From Ophiosphaerella korrae (taxonomy: Eukaryota > Ascomycota > Dothideomycetes > Pleosporales > Phaeosphaeriaceae), in contig JALNQF010000032.1 in the NCBI GenBank assembly GCA_028456385.1, positions 62,001-126,000 of the forward strand: a stretch of 64,000 bases of DNA, given 5' to 3'. Below the pieces are notes generated by a model that searched no databases, had not been told where the DNA came from, and saw only the letters and a list, made by a program, of their open reading frames with translations. Positions 46,303 to 57,834 of this stretch are shown here, piece by piece (positions within the stretch are counted from its first letter, which is position 1; each line of letters begins with the position of its first letter). The translations under genes were made by a program, and so were the position numbers.

Positions 46303-47913
46303 TAGAACTGTCTTATTCCAGAGGACAATTTACTTGCCTGAAAGTCCGTGAGGTCCGTGGCTCCAACCCTAGTAGTGCCTGCCGCGTTGTCGGCTGTCAA
46401 TGCGTTTTGATTCCTCTGCTCATTTCGACGAATCAAAAGCACTCGCAAACAGATTGCAATAATAATCTGACCTGTCGAACACGCAAGAATGACTTTACAA
46501 CCTGTCGCATACAACGGCGCCTCGTCTGCTAGGAAGGCGTGCGGCCCAATTATATTGCCTGCACAATACGCCGTGAATACTATAGCCGAAGCTGTTATGC
46601 GCTTGGTGTAGCCACCGAGGTTTGTCGTTGGCATCTGTAATGCTAAGACAAGGGAGGCAACAAAGCAGCCGATAAGGTAGTAGCCAAACAGCACGCCCAT
46701 CTTGTGGTGTCGCCTGTCCAGTTTCCAGATCATACAACAACCAATGATAGTTGGTATTAGCCACAGGGCCATGACTGTCGTGCGATGGTTACGTAGCTTA
46801 GAGGCTGTGAATGTACCTGTCAAAATCCAGAAGACCTGAAAGGCACCTTGCGGTATTCCTAGGGCTGTAGTGAGCAGCGGGTCGGAAACAAGACCCTTGA
46901 TAATCAGCTTTCCAAAGTTGGCAGTACCGCCATTGATCACTTCATTTAAAAGGACAAAAAGCGTTAGTAGCCATACTTGCGGATCGGCCAAGGCCTCTCT
47001 AATCTGATACCATTGGATGGTCTTGTTGAGGATTCCGGTCTGCGCCAGTCGAGCACGACCGACCAGAAGGACTTTTTCCTCGAGGGAGAACCACTTTGCT
47101 CTAAAGATATTATCCGGGAGACAGAAAAATAGGAAGACGCCCCAAACGACTGTGATCCCACCACATATGAGAAACACAGCTTTCCAGACAGGGAACGAAT
47201 TGATTTGGCCAATACCATAGCTCAGAATCCCACCAAGCATGGATCCAATACCATTACAGCAATAGAAGAGACCTGCTCGAAGTGGTTGTTCGGCACGTAT
47301 GTACCTGTATAAGAGCGCGTTAACCCTCATCTATTAACAACCCGAAAAACTAGACGTACCACATCGATACCATCATCATGAAACAAGTCGTAATAGGAGC
47401 CTCAAATACACCAAGTAAAAACCTGCAAGCAGCAAGGCCCCGAAAGTTTGAGCATGCAGCGGTGATCATTAGAATTGATCCCCAGCTAATCACACAGCCT
47501 GCGACAACTTTCCCCATGCGCGTCTTTTGGGCGATGAAAACCCAAGGGTATTCGGCAAACAAGTACGCGAGATAGAAGATGCTTCCGAACCACGAGTACT
47601 GGGTCTGAGTGACGCTGGTGCTCGAAAACAGATCGAAGACTGCTGCATAGGACAAGGCTTGCTTATCAACGAATTGGAGGACATACGTGCCAGCTAAGAG
47701 AGGCAAAACAATCTTATCAATTTTACGCACCAGGCGGCGGTTCCGCTCTTTGTCGTTCACAAGTTCCGCAATATACTCTTCGGTGATGTTATTCTCGAGA
47801 AGAAACATGCTGGAGACATCAAGATTCTGAACATCGCCCACAGTTGGTGATTTGGTCGGCACAAGGTTGTCTTCGTTGACTTTTATTTCTTTTTTCAATT
47901 TTTCTTCGTTCAT
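46302..47913 (-). CDS. MFS permease, anion:cation symporter (Dal5/allantoate) type
   Basis: Two exons, 47913-47360 and 47304-46302, give 518 aa; the 55-nt intron has GTACGT and TTATACAG and its removal restores MWYIRAEQPLRAGLFY, the family's WY.R.EQP.R signature. The start is the ATG of MNEEKLKKE. Features include the TM1 region PLLAGTYVLQFVDKQALSYA, EYPW, and GRFLLGVFEA-like CRFLLGVFEAPITT. Twelve hydrophobic segments are expected. Members take up nicotinate, allantoate, pantothenate or similar organic anions at the plasma membrane; the substrate is unknown. The last 11 residues differ from the family's usual C-terminus and lie beside the dispersed repeat. No partner genes are nearby. Confidence 0.88.
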
Positions 47914-49388
47914 AGTTGCTGAAGTCTCGTTAGTGGATGCAAAGGAAGAACTTTCGATTGACAGTGTTAGAGTTAGTCTATGGATTTTACTTATAGTAAC
48001 AAAGACCTTATCTCCATCGCGATGGGTACTATGATACCCTATAGACGAACCCTTGTGCTGGGACCAAGCGATAGGAGCTAAGCTCTGTAATTGGCTCTTG
48101 ATTTCGAACAAGAACTGTTTGGCCGAGAGTACAACCTTGTTGTGGGGCCAGTAATGCTGCGAGAATCCTTACAACAGCGATTACCCCGCCATCGGACCTA
48201 CATCTGCGGCCGCTGTTAGATAACCCAGCTCGATATTTATGTAGATTCCTCGTAAGCTCAAAGGTTCATCGAAGCGAGGCGTTTACAACAGCTAAGGTCC
48301 CTTGGTAAAGTGCTATCAGGTTTTTTTTTGCGACAATGGTTTACCCGCCACGTGCCCAAATCGCCAACCCAGGGCCCCGTTCGGTAGATCTTTGACCGAT
48401 AGACAAGGGAAAGATTTCATTCATTAGTCAGCTATCAATAGGAGCTAACCCGTAATCTTGCATCCACGTCGTAAGATGAAATCAACCTTCAGGTCAATAT
48501 TAGGGCTCATAATACCTAGTCGTCTATATCATGTCTTATTCATACGTTGCTATTCTCAAGTTGTTACTAGTGGTACTAACGGGACGTAGGATGGAAGTTC
48601 TCGAATATACCGAAGCATCCAAGGACGAAGACAGTGATCTGCAATTCTCTCATACCAAGATCATATGGAGGGAAAACTATTAGTACTTCTATGCTGCTGC
48701 TAATCGTCGTTAGCACTCTATCGCCGACGCTGACCTAACCCTGATCAAAACTATTCCGATTCAGACCTCGCATATATGGCCACCTTTTTGAAAAAAAAAA
48801 CTAAAAAAAACTCGAGCACCAAATCCGGTACCCGAGAACTGCTATATCAAATTATTCCTCCCTGATTCATCATGGAGATACCAGAGAAATGGCCGAAGTG
48901 AGTACTCTGTTTGCGAAGGAAGCTTAAGTATGCGAGATCCCACGAGACTCGTCCCATCTAATATCGTCCAGTACTATGGATGTGTTATCCGTAGTGGTCG
49001 GGTAAGTGGTCTTTATTTCGCTAAATGCGATGTGAATTTATTGGAAAATATAAACCACGGACCTCGCTATCTCGACGTGGAACTTAGCCTTAGAAAGAAC
49101 CAGTTACAAAATTTCAGCAAAGCATACAATAGTAGATGCTAGAGCCGCCAGTATAAAGAAATTCCAAATTCGGTGCTGCGAATGATGTTTGATTATTATA
49201 TAGTTAATCATTGGTGACTTTTCTCTTCTCCATTTGGTTCCAGTCAACGACTTCAAGGATATTTTTAAAAAAAAAAGCCAACTTGGATATGTCTTAGCTC
49301 GCTCTTTTTGTTACCTTCCTGGATTGGTTGTAGTAGAAGACCGAAAAAAATCATAACTATACACATCCTAAAGTCTAAGAGTGGTAGT
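47914..49388. other. Intergenic stretch
   Basis: 1.5 kb without a supported gene, with several A- or T-runs (48320, 48790-48810, 49265). The permease promoter lies at its left end. Confidence 0.5.
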
Positions 49389-50300
49389 CTAACGCTTGAA
49401 TAGAACCAGACATAGACATTCCACAGCGAGCCGCTGCTCACCGGATTTATCTGATATTGGAACGTCTAGAACTCTGTGCACGGAGCTGGAGATATCGAGA
49501 TCAATGATATAGCCCTGCAATGTAATGCTTGGTGTAACTGTTGGGCTGTCCGGTATCCCGACGATTTCAGCAAGCTCGTCGCTACTATCTTCCCTCACAC
49601 CGATGCGGAGCATGATAGGTGCGTTGATGCTAGCCCATGAAAAAGATGGCACGTCCCGAAATTTCACAACATTATTGGTTTCACTACCATCCTTGCGGTT
49701 ATAATATGATCGGTACCAGCATAAATCATAGATAAAAGTTTCTCTCCACAGGCTGAAGTAATAGCTGGAGGCGGGGCGAACTGCAACTTTATCAAAAGCA
49801 TTTGTGAGCCCGAAGATGACTGGAAGTCGATCAGTGATCGCGAAGGCCATCGCTCCGATGCGGTGACCAAGCCGCATTCCCATGAGACTTCAAATACACT
49901 CCAATGAAGGATTCTACGGGACAAGATACGCTCTTGTACAATCCAACCTCTATCGCTAACGTGTTTTATCGGTAAGCTGCGCACCCCAAAAATCACCAAA
50001 AATCACGAAAATCGCAATGGCACAGCAAATAGCTCGCGGTCCTTGGGGGACGCCGGCATTGTATTGTCGGTATTTGTGTTCCGACTTTTGACAATCCCAT
50101 GTTGCACCGATATTATTGCGCACACAAGGCAGCCACCCAATCAAGTGACGTGAATATAAGAAGCCAGTATTAACATCTGAGCTGCTATCTGCAGATATAG
50201 TTAGATACGATGACATGTATACGTTGTCCATCTGCCCGCCTTCTTTCGTCCAATCCGCGTAGGAGTTCTGAATGATACATGTTTTTGAGTATGAGCGTAG
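49389..50300 (-). pseudogene. Heterokaryon-incompatibility (HET) domain relic
   Basis: Three blocks in different minus-strand frames match the HET family. At 50300-50150 there is IQNSYADWTKEGGQM and VYMSSYLTISA. At 49999-49850 there is SDRGWIVQERILSRRILHW and VSWECG. At 49830-49600 there is DRLPVIFGLTNAF, and PSFSWASINAP. The N-terminal start, part of the HET core and the usual 70-80 residues between the WEC and DRLP motifs are missing, and the frame changes at least twice. HET proteins trigger cell death on non-self recognition; this copy cannot encode a whole one. Confidence 0.75.
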
Positions 50301-50697
50301 CGCCTAATAATTATGGTTAGGTCTCATGTGGCATCAATCTAAATAGCTAGTACGTGACGGCAATGGCATCTTATATTGTTTTGAGAATAAGAGACAATAG
50401 GAAACTTTCGTGCCTGAAAGCAGAATTCCCTGGCCGCATTTATGGCTCACACTGGATCTTGTTGACTACGAACGCTTTGAGCCAAATTGTTGCGAGCCAC
50501 GTGACACCAAACTATACCATACTTGCTCTAGCGTTCTGCGTCATGACTTGACCGTGATCAGGTGTCAACGCGTTGTAGGCTGATAGCTAGCCTCCAGTCT
50601 GCCTCGCTCTCGAGTCTCAGCCCTGCTGATCAAGGGCTTGGAAGAGCAAATCCTACAACGACGCCCATCGCCGAGAGGTGATAGGCAGCTAGCAGGC
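50301..50697. other. Upstream region of the phosphatase gene
   Basis: 397 bp between the HET relic and the PhoD-like gene; it must hold the latter's promoter. No gene is seen. Confidence 0.5.
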
Positions 50698-52659
50698 ATG
50701 GCATCCACGAGCGACATTCTCACTCTAGTCAGCTCTGTTGCGCTTCGGCTTGGTATTTGGATTTTCCTACGATGGGTATGTACAGAGACGAAGAAGTGGG
50801 ATGCCTTGACTAACGCATGCACCCGACAGATTCCCACCACTGTGAGCACCACAGCCCCTCTGCCGGCGCGCCCATATCATGCAGCTCCTCTAATCATGAC
50901 CGTGTAGATTGTTCCTTCGCTGGCGACTGCGCTTACGGCTATTTACATTCCCTCGTTCTTCATTAGCTTCCAGGACACAGCGCAGTACAAGATAATATCT
51001 GACGAGCTCGATATCATCGTGAAAGACACTATCTCGCGCGGCGATGACTCGAGCGAAGACATACAGCTCATCGACGACGCAGAGGACGGCTCACTTGAGG
51101 AGCTGGACGTGCAGGAAACGATCCAGTACGAGGAGAGGGACCCAAAGATAATAAGGACGCTACTTACTGGACTGCCGAGCCCGTCTTCGGCCCTATTGAG
51201 TTGGATCACGTTTGCTATCAACATGGCTTTGATCGCAATGGCCTTCGACGTGGTGTATCGTGCACGGCTGCTTCACCAGTGCCATGATGCATCCTTCGGA
51301 CGCATCGGATACGTGTCGGACCATGGCGCCAACGTAATGATCCGAGAACCATATGCTTTCGATGTGAAAGTACTGTACCGGTCTATCGACGAGCCTGGCC
51401 GCTCCTGGATGCACAAAACACACTTTGCGAGCCAACCGAATCATTGGCTAACCAACGAAACCGACTTCACAACTGTCATGAACCTTGATCACTTGCGCCC
51501 AGATACACAATACGAGTACGTTATTGAGACGTCGAGTGGGAACAAGACAGGGACCTTCACTACCGCCCCTCGACCAGGTCGCACGTCGCTGCTCAAGGAC
51601 AGGTACACTTTCGTGCATTCGAGCTGTATCAAGCCTCGCGTGCCCTATACACCTCTACAACACCCGCTCGAGTTCCCGGGCATGAAACATCTAGCTCGCT
51701 GGATACCCGAGCTGAGCCCATACTTCATGCTCTTCCTCGGGGACTTCATCTATGTTGACGTTCCTCATCGTCTAGGCAAGGACTCGGAAACATACAGGCG
51801 CGAGTATCGACAAGTATACTCGTCCCCATCATGGCCCGCAGTGAGCGATGATTTGCCCTGGATCCATGTCATCGACGATCATGAGATCCACAACGACTGG
51901 AACAGCAACATGACAGGCGTTGCGATACCCGCCTACGATGCCTTCACACACTATAACGCAGCCGCAAATCCCCCACCACATCGCAAGGGCCAAACATACT
52001 TCTCATTCACCCAAGGCCCAGCAGAATTCTTCCTCCTCGACACGCGCCGCTACCGCAGCCCAGCCTCCAAAGACGCCAACGACCCCTCCAAAACAATGCT
52101 TGGCCAACAACAACTCGACGACCTCCTCGCCTGGCTCCGCAAAGTGCCCCAAGACGGCGTAAACTGGAAATTCATAGTGACTGGCACCCCCTTCACCAAG
52201 AATTGGCAATTTGGCGCAGAAGACACCTGGGGCGGCCACCTTTACGAGCGCCGCGCCATCCTCGAAGCCGCTTGGGACCTCGCCTCCACCACGGGCGTCG
52301 GCGTCGTAGTGCTCTCCGGTGACCGCCACGAATTCGCCGCTACGTCGTTTCCGCCGCCCGCGGATTCCAAGTGGCCTGTTAGCGCTACCGTCCACGAGTT
52401 TAGCACTTCCCCGTTATCCATGTTTTACCTGCCGTTCCGCACCTACAAGGAGATTGACGACGGCGATGTGTGCATTAAGTATCTGCCTGACGGCAATAGC
52501 AAGTTTGGTGCCGTGGAGATTACGAATCCCCCGTTGGGTGAGCAGAGTTTGTTGAGATATAGATTGTTTGTGGACGGTAAGGAGGCGTGGACGCATACGA
52601 TTTCCACGCCGCCGTCAAGAGACGGGAGTCATCGCGCTAAGGACGCTGTGTGGGGTTAG
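50698..52659 (+). CDS. PhoD-like metallophosphatase, membrane-anchored
   Basis: Two exons, 50698-50775 and 50908-52659, give 609 aa; the 132-nt intron is long for the window (GTATGT donor, CGTGTAG acceptor). The N-terminus has two hydrophobic segments split by the intron (SVALRLGIWIFLRW and VPSLATALTAIYIPSFF) and a third near residue 145 (LLSWITFAINMALIAMAF). The PhoD-type domain follows, with metal-binding motifs SSCIKPR, FLGDFIYVD, VIDDHEIHNDW and LSGDRHEF in the expected order. PhoD enzymes are Ca/Fe-dependent phosphodiesterases or alkaline phosphatases; the membrane segments suggest a secretory-membrane location with the domain on one face. Codon use and G+C are higher than in the genes to the left. 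Confidence 0.9.
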
Positions 52660-52815
52660 GAACCCGTATAAACTTGCAATCATGTCTAGGGTGCTGGGAA
52701 TTAATATGGTGTTGGATACAAACAGTTCTCAACGGCGTTTGAACAGCGTATAGGCTGACCAGTCTTTTTGAATATTTAGCTATCTCGTATATGAACTATA
52801 TCAGGCTTCACATGC

Positions 52816-54354
52816 CTACCCCCACTTCCTCCGCGCCCTCTCCTCGTCCGCGGCAGTCCACTCGCGCGGCAAAACTGCAAACACTAGATACGACGTGTGC
52901 GTCTTCAGCTCGGGCTCCGTCCGATGTACCAGCCGCCCCTCGCGAAACAGCGCCCGCCCCTCAGCCTCCCGCCGCGTGCGCTCCAGCCGATCCTGCCTAC
53001 TCGGCGGCACGCCCTCGCGCGTCTTCTTCGCTTCGCCCACTGCACCCGCCCCACTCTCGCCACGCTTGCGCGCCTCCGCGCGCCGCATGACTTCATCCTG
53101 CTTCTCCTTCTGCAAGCTGTGGAACACAGCGGCGCGGCCCTCGACATCGCGCAAGCGCTGCACGGCCTCGTCCACGCTGGCGGCGCTAGCAAGGCCGCCG
53201 CGCACGCCTTCTTCCGCGAGGCCGATGCGTTCGCGGCGCACGTCGAGGCGCTTGGCGGCGAGCTCGATCATGTCGATTTCGAGCCAGCCGAGGGCGCGGA
53301 GGGCGGACACGGTGCGGGTTACTTGCTCGATGCAGGGGGAGAAGGTGCAGATGCGGACGGGTTTGTGTGGGTTGAGGGGGGAGCGGAAGGGTGGGGGGTT
53401 GGGGTTTGGATTGGGGGTGGAGGGGAGGGGGGTGGAAGGGTCGGATGAGAGGGATTTAAGGGCGGTGGGGGAGGCGGGGGAGCGGGTGAGGTGGGGGAGG
53501 GCTTGCCAGGGGGCGGGGAGGTCGAGGAAGACGGCGTCGGCGGAGGGGGTGTTGGGGTCGTCGAGGCAGAAGCCGTCGGCGTAGACGTCGCGGTGTGTTA
53601 CGGTTACGAGGGGGCCGAGTCCGTGCTCTTTGATTTCTGCTTGTAGCTGCCGGGCTCGGGGCTCGTGGTACTCGAAGCTGTAGACGGCGCCGCGTCTGGT
53701 GCCGCGCTTGGGTCTCTTTGTCACGCCAACTGCTTCTTCGTCCTCGGTGCCGTTTGATGTATGCCCCTGGCCCGGGTATCCGTTATAGACGGCTCTCACG
53801 GAGGCGTGTGTGAAGCTGCCACTTCCTGCGCCTGCTTCGATGACATGGTCGCCTGGCTGCACGCGCAATCTTTGCAATATGTAGCTGTAGTCTGGGGTGT
53901 AGACGACCTGGGTGCGGTGCGGTAGCGAGAGCGTCCATGTCTCGGGCGTGGGTGGCACCAGATGCGCAAAGCCGCTGCTTGCTGCGGCAGCTTTTGCGAT
54001 ATCCTTCTTAACCTCTTTTGCCTCGGGCTTTGGCGACTCGCCCGCCTCATCCTTTACATCGCGCTTTCTCTTTTTTGACTTGCCACGTGACCCCGTATCA
54101 ACAACAGATGCGAGGATCTGGGTGCCCCAGGGCTTTCCGACAAGCGTGCTGTGGGGAAAGGAGCCGAATCGCGTGTTTTCGACCTTGCCCTCTGCGTAAT
54201 CTGATTCGGCGTGGGGGCAGAGGACGGCGGGGATCAGTTGGTCGCGTCGCAATTGCAGGATGCCGAGAGTGTTGGCCGACGCGTAGCTGCCTGGGTCGAG
54301 AAAGGGGGAGGGCACAAATGCCATTTGGCCGGGGTTAGACGTCTTCTCTAACAT
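52816..54354 (-). CDS. TRM61: tRNA (adenine-58-N1)-methyltransferase catalytic subunit
   Basis: This intronless frame starts at ATG 54354 (512 aa); ATG 54324, before VPSPFLDPG, is an alternative. It has the family N-terminus (LGILQLRRDQLIP), the SAM motif VIEAGAGSGSFTHA, the acidic strand in YSFEYHEPRARQLQ, and the signature FLDLPAPW, followed by RICTFSPCIEQVTRT. Trm61 pairs with Trm6 in the nucleus to make m1A58 in initiator and other tRNAs. Two fungal insertions are present, a KKRKRD-type nuclear-signal-like basic patch near residue 115 and a Pro/Asn-rich loop near 315. The C-terminal 120 residues are charged. The gene is strikingly G+C-rich compared with most of the window. Confidence 0.9.
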   Translation of the reverse strand: MLEKTSNPGQMAFVPSPFLDPGSYASANTLGILQLRRDQLIPAVLCPHAESDYAEGKVENTRFGSFPHSTLVGKPWGTQILASVVDTGSRGKSKKRKRDVKDEAGESPKPEAKEVKKDIAKAAAASSGFAHLVPPTPETWTLSLPHRTQVVYTPDYSYILQRLRVQPGDHVIEAGAGSGSFTHASVRAVYNGYPGQGHTSNGTEDEEAVGVTKRPKRGTRRGAVYSFEYHEPRARQLQAEIKEHGLGPLVTVTHRDVYADGFCLDDPNTPSADAVFLDLPAPWQALPHLTRSPASPTALKSLSSDPSTPLPSTPNPNPNPPPFRSPLNPHKPVRICTFSPCIEQVTRTVSALRALGWLEIDMIELAAKRLDVRRERIGLAEEGVRGGLASAASVDEAVQRLRDVEGRAAVFHSLQKEKQDEVMRRAEARKRGESGAGAVGEAKKTREGVPPSRQDRLERTRREAEGRALFREGRLVHRTEPELKTHTSYLVFAVLPREWTAADEERARRKWG

Positions 54355-54702
54355 TGACGCGAACAATGAAGTCGCGAAGCGATGCGGACCGCGAATATTT
54401 TAGGCGGGGAGCTTTCAAGCTTGCCATTGGTGGGCATGTGCCAAGACTCGTTCACCAGGGTCTAGAGGAACGTGACACTACCTATGACAGGCAATCTACA
54501 CTGACTCACAATAAGCACAACTGCATTCCACCTGTCCTTCCCGATATCTCGCCTCTCATTCTCTTCCAGTCACTCTTTGCTTTCCAGCCACGCCGTCACC
54601 TTGATGGTCGTCGGCTTCCGTACCTTGTCCCGCCAAATCTCCACAAGCAGCTCCCCGCTTAGTCACACCCACACGGCACGACTCGCATTTTCCGTCGTCA
54701 CT
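54355..54702. promoter_or_regulatory. Divergent upstream region of TRM61 and tRNA-synthetase relic
   Basis: 348 bp between divergent starts; TRM61's promoter must lie here. No other gene is seen. Confidence 0.5.
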
Positions 54703-56321
54703 ATGGCTACGCCGGCGCGCACACAGCCGCCATGGAAAGAGCCCAAGTCTGCGCATCAAGCAAAGCTCAAGGTCTAGAATTCCTTAACTCGATCGAAAAA
54801 TAAGTTTGTTCCAATCGACCCAGAGGGTAAGGAGGTGAAATGGTACAGCTGTGGACCCAGTGTGTGCGACGATGCACATCTGGGGCATGCCCGGAATTAC
54901 GTGACCATTGATATTTTGCGGCGTGTCTTGGCTGGCTATTTTGGCTACAACCTTCGTTTCGTCCAAAATATCACAGACGTGGATGGCAAGATTATCTTGC
55001 GCGGGCGACAACAGTACTTGCTTGCAGATTTCAAAGCAAAGAACCCAACCGTCACAGATGATTTGGTGAACACGACCATCAAAGCATTCGACGCTATGTT
55101 AAAAAGAACTTGCCCTTGCTAAGCGAGGATGTGAACATTGGAACTTTCAATCAAGAGTCGGGAGAAAAGTACGCAAATGTCATTCAAGGTAAATCCATTG
55201 ATGGTGTCAGCCCAGCTGGCGACAAGGAAGCGAAGATCAAAATGCACCTTAAAACCGCTGGCACTGCAGCCACAGCCTTACTAGCGCCCTCAAAGTCATC
55301 CCCAGAAGATGTCGAGATATTCTACGCTGGTGCGGAGGATGTTCTTCTATCCTATTTGGATTCATTACATGGCACATCGATCGATGCTAGCGATCACACC
55401 GTCTTCACAAGACTAACCCAAAAATACGAGGCGCGCTTCAATGAGGACATGCGGAACCTGAATTTATCGGATCCAGACGTAGTAACACGAGTGACCGAAT
55501 ACGGCGACCAAATCGTGACATTTGTAGAGAAAATTGTTGATAATGGCTTTGCGTACAGCACTACAGATGGCTCAGTGTACTTTGACATCGATGGCTTCGA
55601 AAAGGTTCCAAGAAACCACTACGCCAGACTAGAGCCATGGAACCGAGGTGACAAAGGTCTGCTAGCAGATGGCGAAGGAGCGCTATCACAACAGAAGACC
55701 TCGGAGAAGCGCAGTGACGCCGATTTCGCTCTCTGGAAGTCAAGCAAACCTGGCGAGCTAGCATGGAAATCTCCCTGCGGACTTGGGCGGCCTGTTGGCA
55801 TATCGAATGCTCAGTCATGGCCAGTGATGTTCTAGGGGGGCAGATGGATATTCACTCAGGTGGCATTGATCTTTGCTTTCCTCATCATGATAAGCAAGTT
55901 AACTTATTTATTTTTTACGAATCTAATCTAATGACTTTCAGCGAGTTGGCACAATCCGAAGCACATTAGTCGCAAAAGGAGGGTGGTCACCAATAGGTCA
56001 ACTACTTCTTGCACATGGGCCATCTATCAACCTCAGGGAGCAAAATGTCAAAGAGTTTGAAGAACTTTACTACGATCCGAGAAGCTTTAGCACGGGGTGA
56101 CTGGGATGCTCGAAGTTTGCGCATCATTTTCCTTCTTGGTGGCTGGCATAATGGTATTGATATCACAGACGACATGCGAAAAGGGAGCGCTTCATGGGAG
56201 AGCTATGTCACCAACTTCTTCTACAAGATTCAAGATCTTAAGGTGCACCTTAACATCAGCTCTACAGGTGCAGAAAACGAGAAAGCACAAAAGTCTTTCG
56301 AGGCTGCCAAGGAGAAGGTAG
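54703..56321 (+). pseudogene. Cysteinyl-tRNA synthetase relic, truncated and mutated
   Basis: From ATG 54703 the sequence follows cytosolic cysteinyl-tRNA synthetase. WYSCGPSVCDDAHLGHARNY carries the HIGH-type motif, ITDVDGKII follows, and further on are [17 protein letters not shown] and the KMSKS motif in SGSKMSKSLKNF. It is broken by stops at 54775 (TAG where Tyr is expected), 55967 and 55994 (TAG where Trp TGG is expected), and by apparent one-base losses near 55095 and 55795. A GC-AG intron (55894-55941) is still visible. Similarity stops near 56321, so the anticodon-binding C-terminal part is missing. As the enzyme is essential, a working copy must exist elsewhere and this is a decayed duplicate. 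Confidence 0.87.
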
Positions 56322-56613
56322 TGTGCTCGATTCATACTATCTGCCTAATGGATCTAGCTTGAGTGAGAATGTATTTTATGATAAGTTCTTGGCTCTGCCT
56401 CTATGCAATGAATGTTTGGAATTTGAGTGATGGCACGTGAGAGTAGTGTGTATTTGGCAGATAAGATGCATTTAACAAACCTTGCAAAGGTAATTATCAA
56501 GTTGCAAGTACGAAGTGTTCCGTAAGAATTTGTTGATACAATCCAAAATAACTTAAAATTTTAGCTACCTTACCCAAATATGCTCAAGATGTTGTGTTAA
56601 TAAAGCTGTTGTA
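56322..56613. other. Spacer before inverted-repeat element
   Basis: AT-rich, non-coding; no trace of the missing synthetase C-terminus is visible. Confidence 0.5.
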
Positions 56614-56993
56614 ACGTGGTTTACAAGCGAGTGGGCACCCCCAAGACACACCAAAACACCAGAAAAATATCTCAACAACGGCTTGATCATATAATACAGA
56701 AATTTAACGGTACTTTCTTATACCTATCTAATGGCTAAATACAAAATCTTATAAGGACACATTAAGTAATTCTTAAATTAGAGATAAATACTCAATAAAT
56801 GGATAAAATTTTGAGCGTAGAGCGAGCATCTAAATAACTAGAGGACCTATTAGCTTAATATTTATAAGGATAACGAATATCAGGTATAAGAGTACATATG
56901 CAAAGTTTTAGTCAATATTATCAAGCTATTGTTGAGATATTTTTCTGGCGTTTTGGTGTGTTTTTGGGGTGCCCACTCGCTTGTAAACTACGT
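56614..56993. mobile_element. 380-bp MITE with 72-bp terminal inverted repeats
   Basis: Arms 56614-56685 and 56922-56993 are inverted copies that differ at about six of 72 positions (outer core GTTTACAAGCGAGTGGGCAC). The 236-bp interior is extremely AT-rich and non-coding. The ends read ACGT on both sides, but since ACGT is its own complement the target duplication cannot be separated from the repeat. The long arms suggest a non-autonomous Tc1/mariner- or pogo-like element. It lies between the tRNA-synthetase relic and the kinase-ankyrin gene. Confidence 0.85.
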
Positions 56994-57834
56994 CAAGTTC
57001 TCTACATGATTGTATTTTGGGGCTGCAAATAATTATACAAGAAGAATACCTCAATTTTACCAAGATAGGCTGGGGTATTAAGTTGTACCTCTGCGTGGAT
57101 GGTCTAAATTCCAGATACCTATTGCCTAGAATGTCTAGCGTTCTCTTTCCGTTTGGAGTGGGGACGCAATAATGTGTGGCCAAAATTAGTTAGCGCGAGT
57201 CCCGGTAACCAACTTTTCAGCAGAACAATGCCCGAGGTTCATGGCTACTGGTTAATATCAAGCTGGTCTCTCGCGTAGCGTCGTAGTGTACTGATGAAAG
57301 AATGTGCAGATAGCCAAGAGAAGATCCGTGCTATGAGATTTACCCAGAGGTGGTACTTCGCCATGCGTACATCACACGCTACCTACACTGAAGCTGAAAA
57401 AAAAAAAGAGTGCGAGACTGTTCGGCTATCTACTTACTTCTATTGAGGAGCGCATCGATTTGACCCTGACAAACTGGCTTTCGCTAGCGTGCCTCAGCCT
57501 TGTGCCTCTCAATCAAATATGGCCCCCACATCATCACACGCCTGCATGCCCCCGCATTCAAACCGGCCACTTAGATGTCTTCGAATGTCGTATTGATCAC
57601 ATCCTAACGGTAAACTCTTGGTGAATAGTCCAATAAAATGTGAGATCTTCGAACCAGGCCTTTACTGTGGCGCGTTGAGACTTTTCACTGGTGTCTAACA
57701 CGCAGTCTGAACAAATCCCACAGTCCGTTTGATTCATCTTAGGCTTCAGAATTGCAGAGCAAACTATTTACCAGAGCTGGCTACAGCGCCAAGTAGGGAG
57801 TTGTTGTGTTTGAACTCCCGGAAGATCGATCAAT
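56994..57834. other. Upstream region of the kinase-ankyrin gene
   Basis: 841 bp with no gene seen; contains the promoter of the following gene. Confidence 0.5.

Noticed and set aside
52895..53584. Long plus-strand frames opposite TRM61
   Set aside because: Arg/Ser/Ala-rich shadows caused by the high G+C of the true gene on the minus strand.
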